Of a stretch of DNA of 64,000 nt, positions 21,583 through 33,028 are shown in pieces; positions within the stretch are counted from its first letter, which is position 1, and every line of letters starts with the position of its first letter. The stretch comes from Diphasiastrum complanatum (Eukaryota > Streptophyta > Lycopodiopsida > Lycopodiales > Lycopodiaceae). The notes beneath the pieces are model-generated. The model was not told the DNA's origin and searched no databases. It saw only the letters and a list, made by a program, of their open reading frames with translations. Location of the stretch: the NCBI GenBank assembly GCA_029204225.1, contig CM055096.1, forward strand, positions 68,207,741 to 68,271,740. The letters run 5' to 3'. The position numbers and the translations under genes were made by a program.

Positions 21583-24026
21583 CTAATGTGGATCAAGCAT
21601 CGATCTTGAGATAAGACCAAGATTAGATCTATGCTTTGAGAAAGCAAATTTGCAAAGTGGCTTTGTGAGAAGATCAGCAATACATGAAGATGTGTTGACA
21701 TGTTCCAAGTTGATTTCACCTCCAATGAGCTTTTCCCTTACAAAATGGTGTGCCACTTCTATATGCTTGCTTCTTGCATGAAAAATAAGATTGTTTGCAA
21801 GAGCTTGGGCTGCTTTGTACTCGTCCTCACAAGAAGATAGGGATATGGTATCTTGCCTCTTTGAAATCCAAGACACAAGATTTCCTCCAAGAAAGATAGT
21901 ATATGCATTAATGGACTTTTGATCCATTTTATCACTTGCAAAATTGAAATCCGAATAGCCAACAATGGTTAGATCTTCATTCTTGCACAATAAACCATAA
22001 TCTTGAGTAGAAGATACATATCTTAGAACTCTCTTGGCCATCTTCCAATGTTGGATCTCGGGATTTTGCATAAATTGACTCAATTTGTGCACACGATAGC
22101 TCAAATTGGGTCTAGTGATAGTAAGCCAAATTAAAGAGCCTATAAGACTCCTATAAAGTGTGATGTCCTTGAAGGATCTTTCATCACCTTTAATAGGATC
22201 TTTTACATGTTGCTCCATGGGAGTATCTATGCCTTTACAATTTTGCATATTGAATTTTCTCAACATAGAAAAGACATCTCTAGATTGACAAATAAAAGCA
22301 TACTCTTCATGAAAATCAATCTCAAGGCCCAAAATGTAATGGATCTCTCCTAGATCTTGCATTTTAAATTCTCCTCCTAATGCATCCTTAGTTTCTTGAA
22401 CTAGCATCAAACAACTTCCACTAAGAATAATGTCATCTACATAGATTAGAAGAATGACAATATTACTACCATCAAACTTTAAGTACATAGAAGGATTATA
22501 ATCACTAAGCACAAATTCTAATGAAAGTAGAAAGTTGTTGAGTCTTGAATACCATGATCTAGGTGCTTGCTTCAAGATAGAAAGACTTCTAAATAGCAAA
22601 CACACCTTACATTCATCCTTGATGAATCATTGAGGTTGTTCCATGTATATCTCCTCCTCAAGATAGCCATTCAAAAAGGCATTGGAGACATCAAGTTGAT
22701 ACAATTTCCACTTAAAAAATAAGGCAAGAGAGATTATGATTCTTATTGTCACCATCTTTGCTACAGGAGCAAAGGTTTCTTCATAGTCAAGGTCATACAT
22801 CTATGCAAAGCCTTTAGCACATAGTCTTGCCTTGTACTTGTTGATGGAGCCATCATGATTGTACTTGATCTTGAACACCCACTTGCATCCAATGATGTGC
22901 ATGTTAGGTGGTGGATCCACTAGCTCCCATGTGTGGTTGGTGATCAAGGCATCATATTCAATCTTCATCGCCTCATACCACTCCTTGGTATTGAGGGCTT
23001 CTTGAACATCTTTGGGCTCCTCACGAGAAACAAAATAAGCATAAGTGGAATCAAGATCCACTTGTTTTCCTTTGTCATCATAAGTGAGCCTCTTAGGCTT
23101 GGATCTCTCCCTCATGGATCTTCTAGGAGTGAGAATCCAAGGACTTCCATCTTCAAATCTCGACCCCTCCATATGTTGATTGTCTTCAATAACAAAATGT
23201 GATAGATCTTGAGGTTGCTTGATCTTGGCCCCTCCTAGATTGGACTTTTCTTCTTCATGAAAAACTACATCTCGACTTTCAATTACTTTAGAAGTAGAGA
23301 GCATGTAGATTCGATAGGCTTTCTTGTTGGATGAATATCCAACCATTACTCCTTTGCTTGCACAAGGATCATCTTTCTTTCTCGTTTCCAAGGGAATATG
23401 GACAAAGCATATGCATCCAAATACTCTAAGGTGATCAACCTTAGGTTTCTTCAAATAAAGTGCTTCATATGGTGTCTTTCCTTCAAGTGCAACATGAGGG
23501 AGTCGATTGCAAAGATAGTTTGAACAATTGATGGCCTCACCCCAAAAGTCTTGTGGCAATGGTGCCTCAATTCTAATGGTTTTGGCACATTCACACAAGG
23601 TTCTATTCTTTCTCTCAGCCACCCCATTTTGAGATGGTGTATATGCACAAGAAAACTCCCTTTTAATTCTTCAAGCTCACAATAATCATGAAATTTATTA
23701 GAAGTGTACTCACCACCTCCATCACTTCTAAGAATCTTGATTTTGTATGAAAATTGCTTTTTAACTAGAGCTTTGAACTTTAGAAAATAGTCAAACACCA
23801 TAGACTTTGAAGCTAGAAGATATAATCAAGTAAATCTTGTGAAATCATCAAGGAAAGTTACAAAGCAAGTAGCACCACCCTTGCTTTTTGAAGATGAGAA
23901 GTGCACATCCGAGTGTATGAGCTCCAATGGATGTGTAGTCTTAATAGAGGACTTTGAAAAAGGCTTCTTATGATATTTAGATATGGCACAAGCCTCACAT
24001 GGCTTGAAATTCTTGGAGATAACCAA
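21583..24026 (-). pseudogene. Copia A integrase-RT-RNase H, frame-broken
   Basis: In coding order, 24026-23826 has FKPCEACAISKYHKKPF, LIHSDVHF and FVTFLDDFTRF (integrase N-terminal and first Asp). 23801-23451 has KILRSDGGGEYTSNKF. 23622-22801 is the integrase C-terminal part, MAERKNRTLCECAK and NYLCNRLPHVALEGKTPYE, running into the RT start GCKWVFKIKYNHDGSINKYK. 22605-21583 has the rest of RT with the catalytic LIYVDDIILSGS and LGLEIDF, then RNase H with YSDFNFASDKMDQKS and the ending SKHIEV..HFVREK and ADLLTKPL. Frame changes near 22800, 22610 and 23640 plus stops inactivate it. Confidence 0.92.
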
Positions 24027-24681
24027 ATCCTATGTAAGACTAAGCAAAAGACTGTGAGATAGATCTCACTAGTTTGACAATCTCTCTAAAACAAGATTTG
24101 AATTATCAAAAAAGATGAAGTATGGCAAAAGTTATGGTTCTTTGAATTTCACACATGTGAAATACTCCAAAAATGTCAAATTGACTCAAATACAATCTAT
24201 TTGTATGAAACAATAGATCCTCTAAATTTTGCCTAAATCACATATAGATGAGATTGGTCAACTTCTGGGTAATTTTTGTGATCATTCAAGCAATAAATGA
24301 CATGTACTCAAGATTTGCCACAGGTCTAGGCGCCCTACCTATGACTATTCAAAAGCTTATAACTTTTGATTGGCTTATCCAACTGTCATGATTCAAATTG
24401 CATCAGATTCTACAGATTTCTAGCTTTCTAGTGGGCTAAATTGCATGAAATTTGGATCTAAGGTGAGAGAGAACCACCAAACTGAAAATGGGCGGATTTC
24501 ACATGTGCCTGCACCTGAAATTCTATACAGTACCTGATCTGGACCGATCAAAGTGGTTTGAGACTCAAAATCACCAAAAAATTGCAAACTAGCTAGAAAG
24601 TAAAATCTAGACACTTTCTAGCTTGAAATCTGATCAAATTTGCAAACTTTTTGATTAGATTTGCTTGTAAATATTAGGTAG
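24027..24681 (-). other. Leader region of copia A lacking gag
   Basis: This lies between the integrase start and the primer-binding site, where gag and protease should be. No gag motif (CCHC, NYxxWK) is present in any frame. Sequence such as TTCACATGTGCCTGCACC (24498) and CACACATGTGAAA (24151) resembles LTR or leader words seen elsewhere. Confidence 0.55.
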
Positions 24682-24693
24682 GCTCTGATACCA
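24682..24693 (-). other. Primer-binding site of copia A
   Basis: GCTCTGATACCA on the + strand is the exact complement of the initiator tRNA-Met match TGGTATCAGAGC, abutting the LTR at 24694. Confidence 0.95.
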
Positions 24694-25482
24694 TGTTGAA
24701 TTCACACGTGTGGGATGCCCTACACATGTACTTTTGATCTCCTAAGCCCAATAATACCATAATATTATTGTGTTACAAGCAAGATCTATCAACAAAATAT
24801 GAAACTAAGTACAATAAATGCCTCAACTCAGCTAGAGAGAGAATATGAATGTACAAACTAGAGTAGAGAGAGAGGGCACAAAGAGCTTAGTCTCCAAATT
24901 TGCATTACACACAAAAATCATCATCTTCTCAATGAGAGTACATCACATATATATAGATCCATGGACTCTCCTCCTACTTTGAGTTGAATTGGAGTTATGA
25001 ATCCACCTCTCAAGCTATCTAGACTCGGACTTCCTAAGTCTAGGAAGGGTCATGATGCTATTTGGGTAGTAGTTGATAGGCTAACCAAAATGGCACAGTT
25101 TATTCCATCAAAAACTACTGTCAAAGGTTCTGAACTTGCTCAACTTTTCGTTGAAAAGTTGTTCAGGCTTTATGGATTGCCGAATGATATTGTTAGTGAT
25201 CATGATTCCAAGTTCACTGGCAAGTTCTGGCAGGCGATCTTTGAAAGACTGGAAACTATTTTATTCAAGCCACCTCAATATGTCTAATTGTGCCACCTAG
25301 TATTTTCATGCATTAAATGTGGCATGCAAAGTACAAATGGCAATTCCTATGGTAGCTTGAGTTTCTACTTCTACCTACCTTGAATATTTTATTCTAAGAT
25401 GAGTCTTTACTAAGCCAAAAGAGCTCAATTCATCTTTGGCATTTTTAGGACCCATTAGATAGATTTTTCCAATATTTCAACA
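24694..25482 (-). repeat. 5' LTR of copia A (789 bp including 236-bp insert)
   Basis: It begins TGTTGAATTCACACGTGTGG next to the primer-binding site and ends CAATATTTCAACA. Without the insert at 25026-25261 it is about 553 bp. It has AGAGAGAGA blocks at about 24834 and 24866. Confidence 0.93.
25026..25261 (+). pseudogene. Ty3/gypsy integrase fragment lodged inside the copia A 5' LTR
   Basis: On the + strand, antisense to copia A, it encodes LGLPKSRKGHDAIWVVVDRL then TKMAQFIPSKTT and YGLPNDIVSDHDSKFTGKFW, the central integrase domain of chromovirus-type gypsy elements. The LTR sequence breaks after CTAGACT and resumes with TATTCAAGCC exactly as in the uninterrupted 3' LTR. There is no duplication of target bases and no gypsy terminus at either edge. 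Confidence 0.93.
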
Positions 25483-25487
25483 ACTAA

Positions 25488-26231
25488 CACTAGATCCACA
25501 ACAAAATAGCTTACTCTTTCTCTCTCTCCCTTTGTCCCTCATAAAAAGTATAATAACATGCAATCCCAATAACAATCAAATCCAACAATTAGCAAAATCC
25601 AAAGAAAGCATGAGAGATGGAGGAAAAGTGATAGAGAGCAAGGACATTCATCAATCCATTTCACAAGAGAACCAATCTGCTTTATTGAAATGAAGAAATG
25701 AAACATGTGCAGAACTCGAGTTGTTCCCTTCTTATAGTAGAGAGGAGGACCCTGGCCTCTGAATCCTATTGGTCCATTTCTGCCTCCCTAATTATTCAAA
25801 TTTAAAAAAGAGTGGGAACCATTCAAATTGGAGGAAAACCCAAACTTTATTCACTAACTTGACATTTAGGCCGTGCGACATTAAAAGTTCGACAAAAAAG
25901 ACTAAAGTCCTTTTATTGACTTTCTAATTAACAAATAACTATGTGATCATTGGGTTGGACTTACACACGCAGGGTGTCAAATCCCTCTCACTTATTAACT
26001 AGGGTTCGGGTTACCTTGGGATCCGCAAACCCTCCAATAGTATCACCCACCAAAATTGGTGGCGGTCCCACGACACCTGCGAAATGTAGTTACTGTGAAC
26101 AATGTTAAATGATACTGCACCTTCTCCATAAAATCAAGTTGGACAGTGTTAAAATCCAAATTATGCGGCAAAAAACAACGATGGGCTTTGGCAATCCATT
26201 TTGAAGTTGTCTAGGACGTGAAGCGAGATTC
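25488..26231. other. Spacer between copia A and the gag-like cluster
   Basis: It contains TTCTCTCTCTCCC (25525) and a GGTGGCGGTCCCACGACACC block (26070). The DNA before 25700 continues the host sequence interrupted by copia A. No gene supported. Confidence 0.4.
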
Positions 26232-28830
26232 CTAGGAGCCTCCCATCATTGTTGTGCGGAAATATAGTCGAGCCACCGACAGTTGATCATTGATATTCTC
26301 TGAGGCCATTGGCTTATTTGGATCGAATGCCAAAGGAGGAAGGCAATCATCCCATCTTGTTGCCACGGATGCCAACAGAGTCAAGTCTTTCGCAAAAAGT
26401 GTGGATTGTCTCACTATCGGATTGGGAGAGTGTATATACTCCCGCTGGTACGCTTGTAATGCCCGATGGAAATCCACTAGTATTTCCCAACTGTAAGGTT
26501 GATGGATGATTGGCCAATTTGGCGTACGGATCGTAATTTTGTCCATGGCCAATCCCAAATCCTTTTCACCTATTCCTGTGTGGCATCGATACATAATATG
26601 GATCTACGCGCAATTGGCAAGGGTTGGCCACATAACTTCTAATAGATTCTGGAGTTTTCTCAAAAATGGTAACTCTCCAAGATGGCTGCTCTCCCAATGC
26701 TGATATTTTATCCAATTCCTTGTCGGCCTCTATTTTAGAGGTCTTAAACTTAAGGACCCAACTACTACGCGAGGACTCATGAGGATATTGTGCTAAAAAA
26801 CTCTGAATCTGGTCCTCGACGCTGATTGGCCTTCTAAATAATGGTATGTCCTTGATGAAGATGGACCTTGTTGCACTGCCTGTGGAACTGGCTATTGTTC
26901 TTTAATTTCTAGGGCTCCACCCTGGTCCATGCCCGAATCCAACCTTGTATCCATTGGTGCTTCAGCTTGGTGCGGAGGGGAGAATTGCGGCATGACCGGA
27001 ATTAGGATTTGATGTCCAGCTTCCAACACCTAGGCGGCAGATTTTTTGTATGCAATGATGGTTGCTTTAGCCGTGGCCAACTCAGTTGAAGCTGCACCTT
27101 TGAATTTGTCAAAGCGGCCGTGGAATCTCTGAAGCGCCACTTTGTAAGTTTCAACTTTTTTGAACAAATACGCGATCTCTGTTGGAGTTACCGGATGATC
27201 TGGTATTTGCGTCTGGAGATACGCATCATGCTCAAGGGTGGTCGCATCCAATTCATTTTGGAGACATGTGCGATCTTGCTCTGCCATCTATAGTTAACCC
27301 TGTAGCAGCTACATTGTTGCTTTGCATCCTGCATAACCTTGTTCACCTAATCTTGAGCGGTTGTTAGGGCATTCTGCAGTGAGCTAACATATTCTTCCAA
27401 GCGATCAACTAATTGTTGTGCCATCTTCTTCTCAGCTTCGGATTTTTCTTCATGCTGCTTGGCGATCTTCAACTCTCTGTCCAGCTGAATAATTTTCTGG
27501 CTGATGAGAGTATTCTCCGATCCCATATCTGAAATTTGTTGCTCCATTTTTTTTTCTTATCCAGCATAGACTAGATCACTTGTGCAAGGCTTGAGACCAA
27601 ACCGAGAGCATCACCAAAATCTACTGTTGTGGAGGTGGTAGCAGCAGAAGGACCTAATGTTACTGTCCTTGGTTGGCGTGGAACAGGTGCCTATAACTCT
27701 TCTTCTTCAAAGAGGTCCTCCTCTTCATAGCCCTCAGGCACTGTGGTGTCGAACTGGTTTGGTAATTTGACAGCTTGCTCGACCCGAAGTGTGGCTGGTG
27801 TGGTTTCAACTTGATGTTGCTGGGGTAGCTGGAATGAATCTTCAACACCAGTAGTAGTATCATGGAATTGTTCAAATCCTCTTTTAGGGGATTGGAGTTC
27901 AAAGGGCATAGGGCTTTGAGGCATTTCAAAAACTTATGAGGCCCCAAGGGGGTCAGAATCATCGAACATATCCATAAAATACTATGTGTTTGGGGAAACA
28001 ACTTTTGTGTGTGGAGGTGAGGCAGCCTGGGCAGTTGTGATGGGAATGGTAGCCCCAATGGTCACAGACTGTCCATGAGATGAAGCAGAGGTGAGGGAAG
28101 AATCAGAGGTGGGGGGAATAGGGAGTTCAGTGTGAATAAAAGTACGGGGTGGAAGCGCAACTGATGAAGTCTGCCTAGTATGACATCGTGACATGGAAGG
28201 CGAGTCAGGAATGATGATCTCGTTGCATGGACGATGTTGACTATGTGAACTAGAGGCCTGGTGAGATGACTCAGTTGATGCTTCTTCATAAATAGGAAGT
28301 ACACAATCCAGGCGAAACCCATGGATTCTTAATGGCTCGTTTGAGCTCACCAAAAATAGTCTTGAACCAATTATATGGTTCTAGAGGGGCCTTGGCTATC
28401 TTGACGTATGACTCAACAATCCTTCCTGAGGTTGCCAACCATCAGGAAATTATTAAGAAGCTGAGCAGCGACATGTATGGCAGGCTCAGTAATGGCTTCT
28501 AGGAGGTAGTCATCATTGGTCCAATGTAAATCATTTGTAAGGTCAATATAAGGCTTAATAGTCTGTTTGGCTTGCTTATGGTTTGGTGAGGCTTGGGTAC
28601 CAGATGCTATCCCTATGGCAGCAAGGGCGGCCTCAATTATGCGCACCTTGTGTGTGGCTCCTTGGAAAGTGATGTAAAACTTGGATTTCTCCTCCTTCCA
28701 AGTGCTGAAGGCAAGAGTGATAAAATCCATGTTGATTCTCCCTGAGAAGGCTCTCTCATGAATACCCATTGCAGTAAGCAGAGGCTCCACAAGGGTCATC
28801 CACTGAGTGACCATGCTTGTGCTAGGAAGG
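26232..28830 (-). pseudogene. Unfamiliar gag-like ORF cluster (family X), copy 1
   Basis: In coding order: 28830-28413 (TLVEPLLTAMGIHERAFSGR, then YIDLTNDLHWTNDDYLLEA), an acidic Ser/Pro/Gln-rich section through 28353-27660 in shifting frames, and a coiled-coil-like section 27547-27347 (KIIQLDRELKIAKQHEEKSE). Next is 27287-27030 (TEIAYLFKKVETYKVALQRF, then ELATAKATIIAYKK), and finally 26594-26232 (DKITIRTPNWPIIHQPYSW, then FAKDLTLLASVATRWDD). The last two blocks are clearly related to 37.2-38.15 kb. No CCHC, protease or RT motif is attached. It behaves like a long gag or a structural ORF of a Ty3/gypsy-like element. Copia B is inserted at its 5' end (28831). Confidence 0.6.
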
Positions 28831-29560
28831 TGTGAAGTTTTTAGCACATGTGAACTTCGCCACACACCTTACAAGATCTTATTGAGGTGTTGTGATTGCA
28901 CAAGATTGATCAGAGAACAGATTACTTGAAAAAACTATGGCAAGAGCACAATGGCATACATCTGACTGAAAAAACTAATTTCTCACTATGAGGAATGAAT
29001 GTCAGAAATAATTCTAAGTGCTCAATATGAGAAAAATAGGCTGCTCTCAGGTAGAGAGAGAAAATCAACACTAGAAAACTCGGGTAGAGAAAGAATGAGT
29101 CCACAACACCAAAATCTTATTATTCACAATATGGCAAAACATGCCAAGGTTTCCCTACATCAAAGTGGCTCAAGTTCCTATAGTGGAGTTGCATGGAAAG
29201 TCCACTTAACTCAGTTAACTCAACTACCAAGGATCCACATGTGTAACTGCATGCATGGGTATTGCATATACTGCATGTCAACTCTCAAAATTGCCTAGAC
29301 ATGTGTAGATCATAAAAACCACTTTGCATGTTGCATGCACTGATTGCATGTGGCTTGCATGCACACTGAATGACATTGCATGTTATCTAAACTTTTGCAT
29401 GACATCAAATTTGAATCTACCTAACTCAAACTCGACCTCTTCTAGAAGGTTATGTGCTCAATTCACATACCTTTATGTACAATAAACTTTACAATGGAAA
29501 TAATCATGGTCATGGCCCCAAAACTCGAGATAGGAAGATATTATTCTACTAATCTTCACA
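28831..29560 (-). repeat. 3' LTR of copia B (730 bp)
   Basis: The ends are TGTGAAG...CTTCACA. It matches the + strand LTR at 61374-62102 over its whole length with roughly 97% identity where compared by eye. It contains paired AGAGAGA blocks (29052, 29083) and at least nine TGCATG words between 29189 and 29396. Confidence 0.92.
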
Positions 29561-29574
29561 CTCATTAAAATATA

Positions 29575-32460
29575 TGTTCCTATCCAACATAGACTTTGAA
29601 ATTAGGCCAAGGTTAGACCTCATCTTGGTAAAGACATTTTTGAGCAATGGCTTGGTGAGAAGATCTGCAACACAATTTGAAGATCCAACATGCTCCAATA
29701 AGATCTCTCTCCGAATGGCTTTTTTTCTTACAAAATGATGAGCTACCTTGATGTGTTTGCTCCTTGCATGGAACACAGGATTATTTGCAAGAGCCTGAGC
29801 TGAAATGTTATCATTCTTGATAATTGGAAGGTCTTCATCTCCATAACACTTTAGCTCCAAAGTAGCCTTTTGATCCATAAAACCTCCTTTGTTGTGGTTG
29901 TAAGAGATTTGTATTCAGCTTCACAAGATGATAAGGATATAGTTGCTTGCTTCTTTGATAGCTAAGAAACTAAGTTCCCTCCAAGAAAAATTGTGTAAGC
30001 ACTTATGGATTTTCTATCCAACCTATCTCCTGCAAAATCTGAATCTGAAGAAGCAGCCAAAGTTAGATCTTCTCCTTTGTAGATTGATCCATAGTCTAAG
30101 GTAGAAGATATATATCCCAAGATTCTTTTAGCCAACTTTCAATGATATATCTTTGGATCCTGCATGTGTTGACTTAGCTTATGCACACTAAAGCTTCGAT
30201 CAAGCCTAGTCATTGTTAACCATATAAGTGAGCCAACAAGATTCCTATAAAGAGTGATGTCCACAAAGGATTTTTCATCATCTTTCATAGGAACTTTTAC
30301 AATGTGCTCCATTGGTGTATCTATGACTTTACAGTTTTCTATTTGGAATTTCTTGAGCATGGAAAGTGCATATCTACTTTGACTTATAAAGGCATGACCT
30401 TTCCAAAAGTCAATCTCAAGGCCTAAAATATAGTGAAGAACTCCTAAGTCCTACATCTTAAACTCACTACCAAGTGCATGCTTAGTTTCTTCAACTAGCT
30501 TCTCGTTATTTCCACAAAGAATGATATCATCAACATAGATGAGAAGAATAATTACAAATTATTTACAAACTTATAATACAGAGAGGGTTCATATTCACTA
30601 AGACAAAATCCAAGTGATATGAGATAGGAGTTGAGCCTTGCATACCAAGACCTTGGTGCTTGATTTAGTCCATAGAGACTTTTGAACAAAAGACAAACTT
30701 TTGATTCTTCACCTTCTTTTACAAAACCAGGAGGTTGCTCCATGTAAATCTCCTCCTCAAGGTAACCATTGAGAAAGGCATTAGAAACATCAAGCTAAAA
30801 CATTCTCCAATTGTGAAAACATGCAAGAGATATGAGAATTTTGATTGTTACCATTTTTGCAACTGGTGCAAAGGTGTCTTCATAGTCAAGGCCTTTGATT
30901 TGAGAGTAGCCTTTGGCACAAAGTCTTGCTTTATATTTGTTGATGGATCCATCATTATTGTACTTGATCTTGAAAACCCACTTACATCCAATCACATGCA
31001 TGTTGTTTGGTGGCTCCACAAGCTCTCATGTGGTGTTTGACATCAAGGCTTCAAACTCTAGGGTCATTGGTTCAGCCCACTTCTTGGATTGAAGTGCTTC
31101 TTGGACATCTTTAGGCTCTTCATCTGATATGAAGAGAGCATGATAGAAAGTTTCACCTTTCACTTGCCTTCCTTCCTCATCATATGTGAGCCTTCTTGGC
31201 TCAGATCTTTCTCTTGTAGATCTTCTTGGTGTGGGTGTTTGAAGTTGCTCCTCCTCAAGCCTCGGCCTCACCACTTCTTGAGCAGCATCAAGATTGATGA
31301 TTTTAGATCTTGCATGAGACTCTTTGATCTGTGCTTCATCCAAGTTAAACTTCTGATCTTCATGAAAGATCACATCTCTACTAACAACATTCTTGTCAGT
31401 AGGGGGAAGATATACTTTGTATGCTTTTTTAGTAGATGCATATCCTACAAAAATTCCTTTAACAACACTAGGATTTTCCTTCTTCCTAGTCTCTAAAGGT
31501 ACATGCACAAAGTATACACAGCCAAAGATCCTAAGATGATTTACCTTAGACTTTTTCTCATACAACATCTCAAATGGTGTTCTTCCTTCTATTCAAAGAT
31601 TAGAAATCCTATTACAAAGATAATTTGCACATGCAATTGCTTCTCCTCAAAATTCTTTAGGTAGAGAAGCTTCTAGCCTAATGGCTTTTGCACGTTCACA
31701 CAAACTTCTATTTTTTCTCTCAGCAACTCCATTTTGCTAAGGAGTATAAGAACAAGAAAATTCTCTTTGTATTCTCTCTCTCTCACAAAAGTCTTTAAAC
31801 TTATTGGAGGTGTATTCTCTTCCACTATCACTTCTCAAAGCTTTCAACTTGAAAGAAAGCTGCTTTTCTACATAAGCTTTGAAAGTAAGAAAAACATCAT
31901 AAACCATGGCTTTAGAAGACAACATATAGATCCAAGAATATCTTGTATAATCATCTACAAAGGATACAAAGCAATTTGCTCCTCCTTTGCTCTTAGTTGA
32001 AGAGAAATGGACATCAGAGTGAACGAGTTCAGATGGATGCTTTGTTTTGATGCTTGAACTAGGAAAAGGCCTTATGTGTGATTTTGCCAAAACACAAGCT
32101 TCACAAGGTTGAAGCTCCTTTGGCAGTGTCTTTGGTAGTCTAACAACTTTTTCTTCCTTGACCATAGATTGCATGGCTTTGAAATTGGGATGTCCCAATC
32201 TCTTATGCCACAGATCCTCCTGAAGAACATTGGTCTCATAAGCAATATAAAAAATGTTAGCACTCTCCCTAGAGTCTAGTTTGTACAACTTTCCAATTCT
32301 AGATCCTCTAGTAATAACTTCATTTTCTCTTGAGATTATACATTTGTCAACTTGAAACTTGACATCCAATCCACTATCAAATAGTTGTCCTACACTTATG
32401 AGATTTTTGGTTAGTCTAGGTACATAAAATACATCATGCAAGCAAAACGATTTTGATGAT
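29575..32460 (-). pseudogene. Copia B GAG-pre-integrase to RNase H, frame-broken
   Basis: In coding order: 32455-31737 has VFYVPRLTKNLISVGQLFDS, DLWHKRLGHPNFKAM, CEACVLAKSH, the integrase core with HSDVHFSSTKS and FVDDYTRYSWIYML, and LRSDSGREYTSNKF. 31568-31026 is the integrase tail, including RDVIFHEDQKF. 31019-30795 is the RT start (GCKWVFKIKYNNDGSINKYK). 30743-30552 has MEQPPGFV and YGLNQAPRSWYARLNSYL, with a YVDD-type catalytic block near 30530. 30360-30139 and 29878-29549 are the RT tail and RNase H end (SKHIKVAHHFVRKK, ADLLTKPL). Stops and frameshifts occur between each piece. Confidence 0.92.
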
Positions 32461-32482
32461 GATGCATGCAGTGGAATACTAC

Positions 32483-33016
32483 TGTCATGTGCCAAATCCC
32501 AAGCAAATAGCAATAACAATGAAGTGAAGCTAGAAGCAAAAAAAATACAAGACAATCATGATAGCATATCAATAGAAAGCTAGAAACATGGAGATCTCAA
32601 TGGAATTATATTATCAATGAAAGGAAGAGTACAAAGCAATGTAGAGCATTGATTCATGTGGATAGGGCACATGAGACCTAGCAATGGAGATCCCTATGGA
32701 TCACATTCACAAGGAAGCTAGACGCTCTCACTTGCAAATGAGCCAAAAGATTCACAAATTGATGTCTCTTGCCTAGTTATAGACAATGCTCTCACTTAAC
32801 TAAACCTAACTATCTTGAGGGATAGTTATCCCTTGTTAAGTACTATTTAGGCAACATTGGGCCCTTGTTGGCCTATTATCCTTATTAATTACTTTGGAGG
32901 GCCTAAAGAGGGAACCACCTTGTTCCTAAGGCTAATAGCTCCTTTCAAGGCCTACAAAGCTAACAATGGATATTATATTGCCTTGAAAAGCACTGATGTA
33001 CTAAAAGTACATGACA
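32483..33016 (-). repeat. 534-bp LTR of an unclassified retroelement
   Basis: It starts TGTCATG and ends CATGACA on the + strand, giving perfect 7-bp inverted ends. It is followed immediately by CTTCCTCTACTT, whose complement AAGTAGAGGAAG is a polypurine tract. That makes it the 3' LTR of a minus-strand element inserted into copia B. The internal region to the right has no recognisable pol. Confidence 0.65.
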
Positions 33017-33028
33017 CTTCCTCTACTT
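33017..33028 (-). other. Polypurine tract beside the 534-bp LTR
   Basis: AAGTAGAGGAAG on the minus strand directly precedes the LTR start TGTCATG. Further inside, GACAAAAATGTTTAAG resembles the end of plant gypsy polyproteins, but this is not firm. Confidence 0.5.

Larger units (their letters stand above)
20979..25482 (-). mobile_element. Ty1/copia element A with both LTRs and target duplication ACTAA
   Basis: The 5-bp direct repeat ACTAA lies at 20974-20978 and 25483-25487. The LTRs are 20979-21567 and 24694-25482, both starting TGTTGAATTCACA on the + strand and ending TCAACA. The primer-binding site is at 24682-24693. Only integrase, RT and RNase H remain (21583-24026). Gag and protease are gone and a 650-bp non-coding stretch occupies their place, so transposition depended on helpers or the deletion is later. 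The 5' LTR carries a 236-bp foreign insert. Confidence 0.93.
28831..32482 (-). mobile_element. Ty1/copia element B, 5' part lost
   Basis: It has a 3' LTR at 28831-29560 followed by RNase H, RT and integrase in minus orientation up to the GAG-pre-integrase region. The element stops at 32482, where an unrelated LTR begins. Gag, most of protease, the primer-binding site and the 5' LTR are not found next to it. An LTR of the same family lies at 61374-62102 on the + strand. Confidence 0.9.

Noticed and set aside
27660-28058. 132-codon Pro/Leu-rich ORF within family X copy 1
   Set aside because: The neighbouring frame (27924-27691) continues the acidic Gln/Glu-rich section in register with the family; this one is probably a shadow, though frame shifts leave some doubt.
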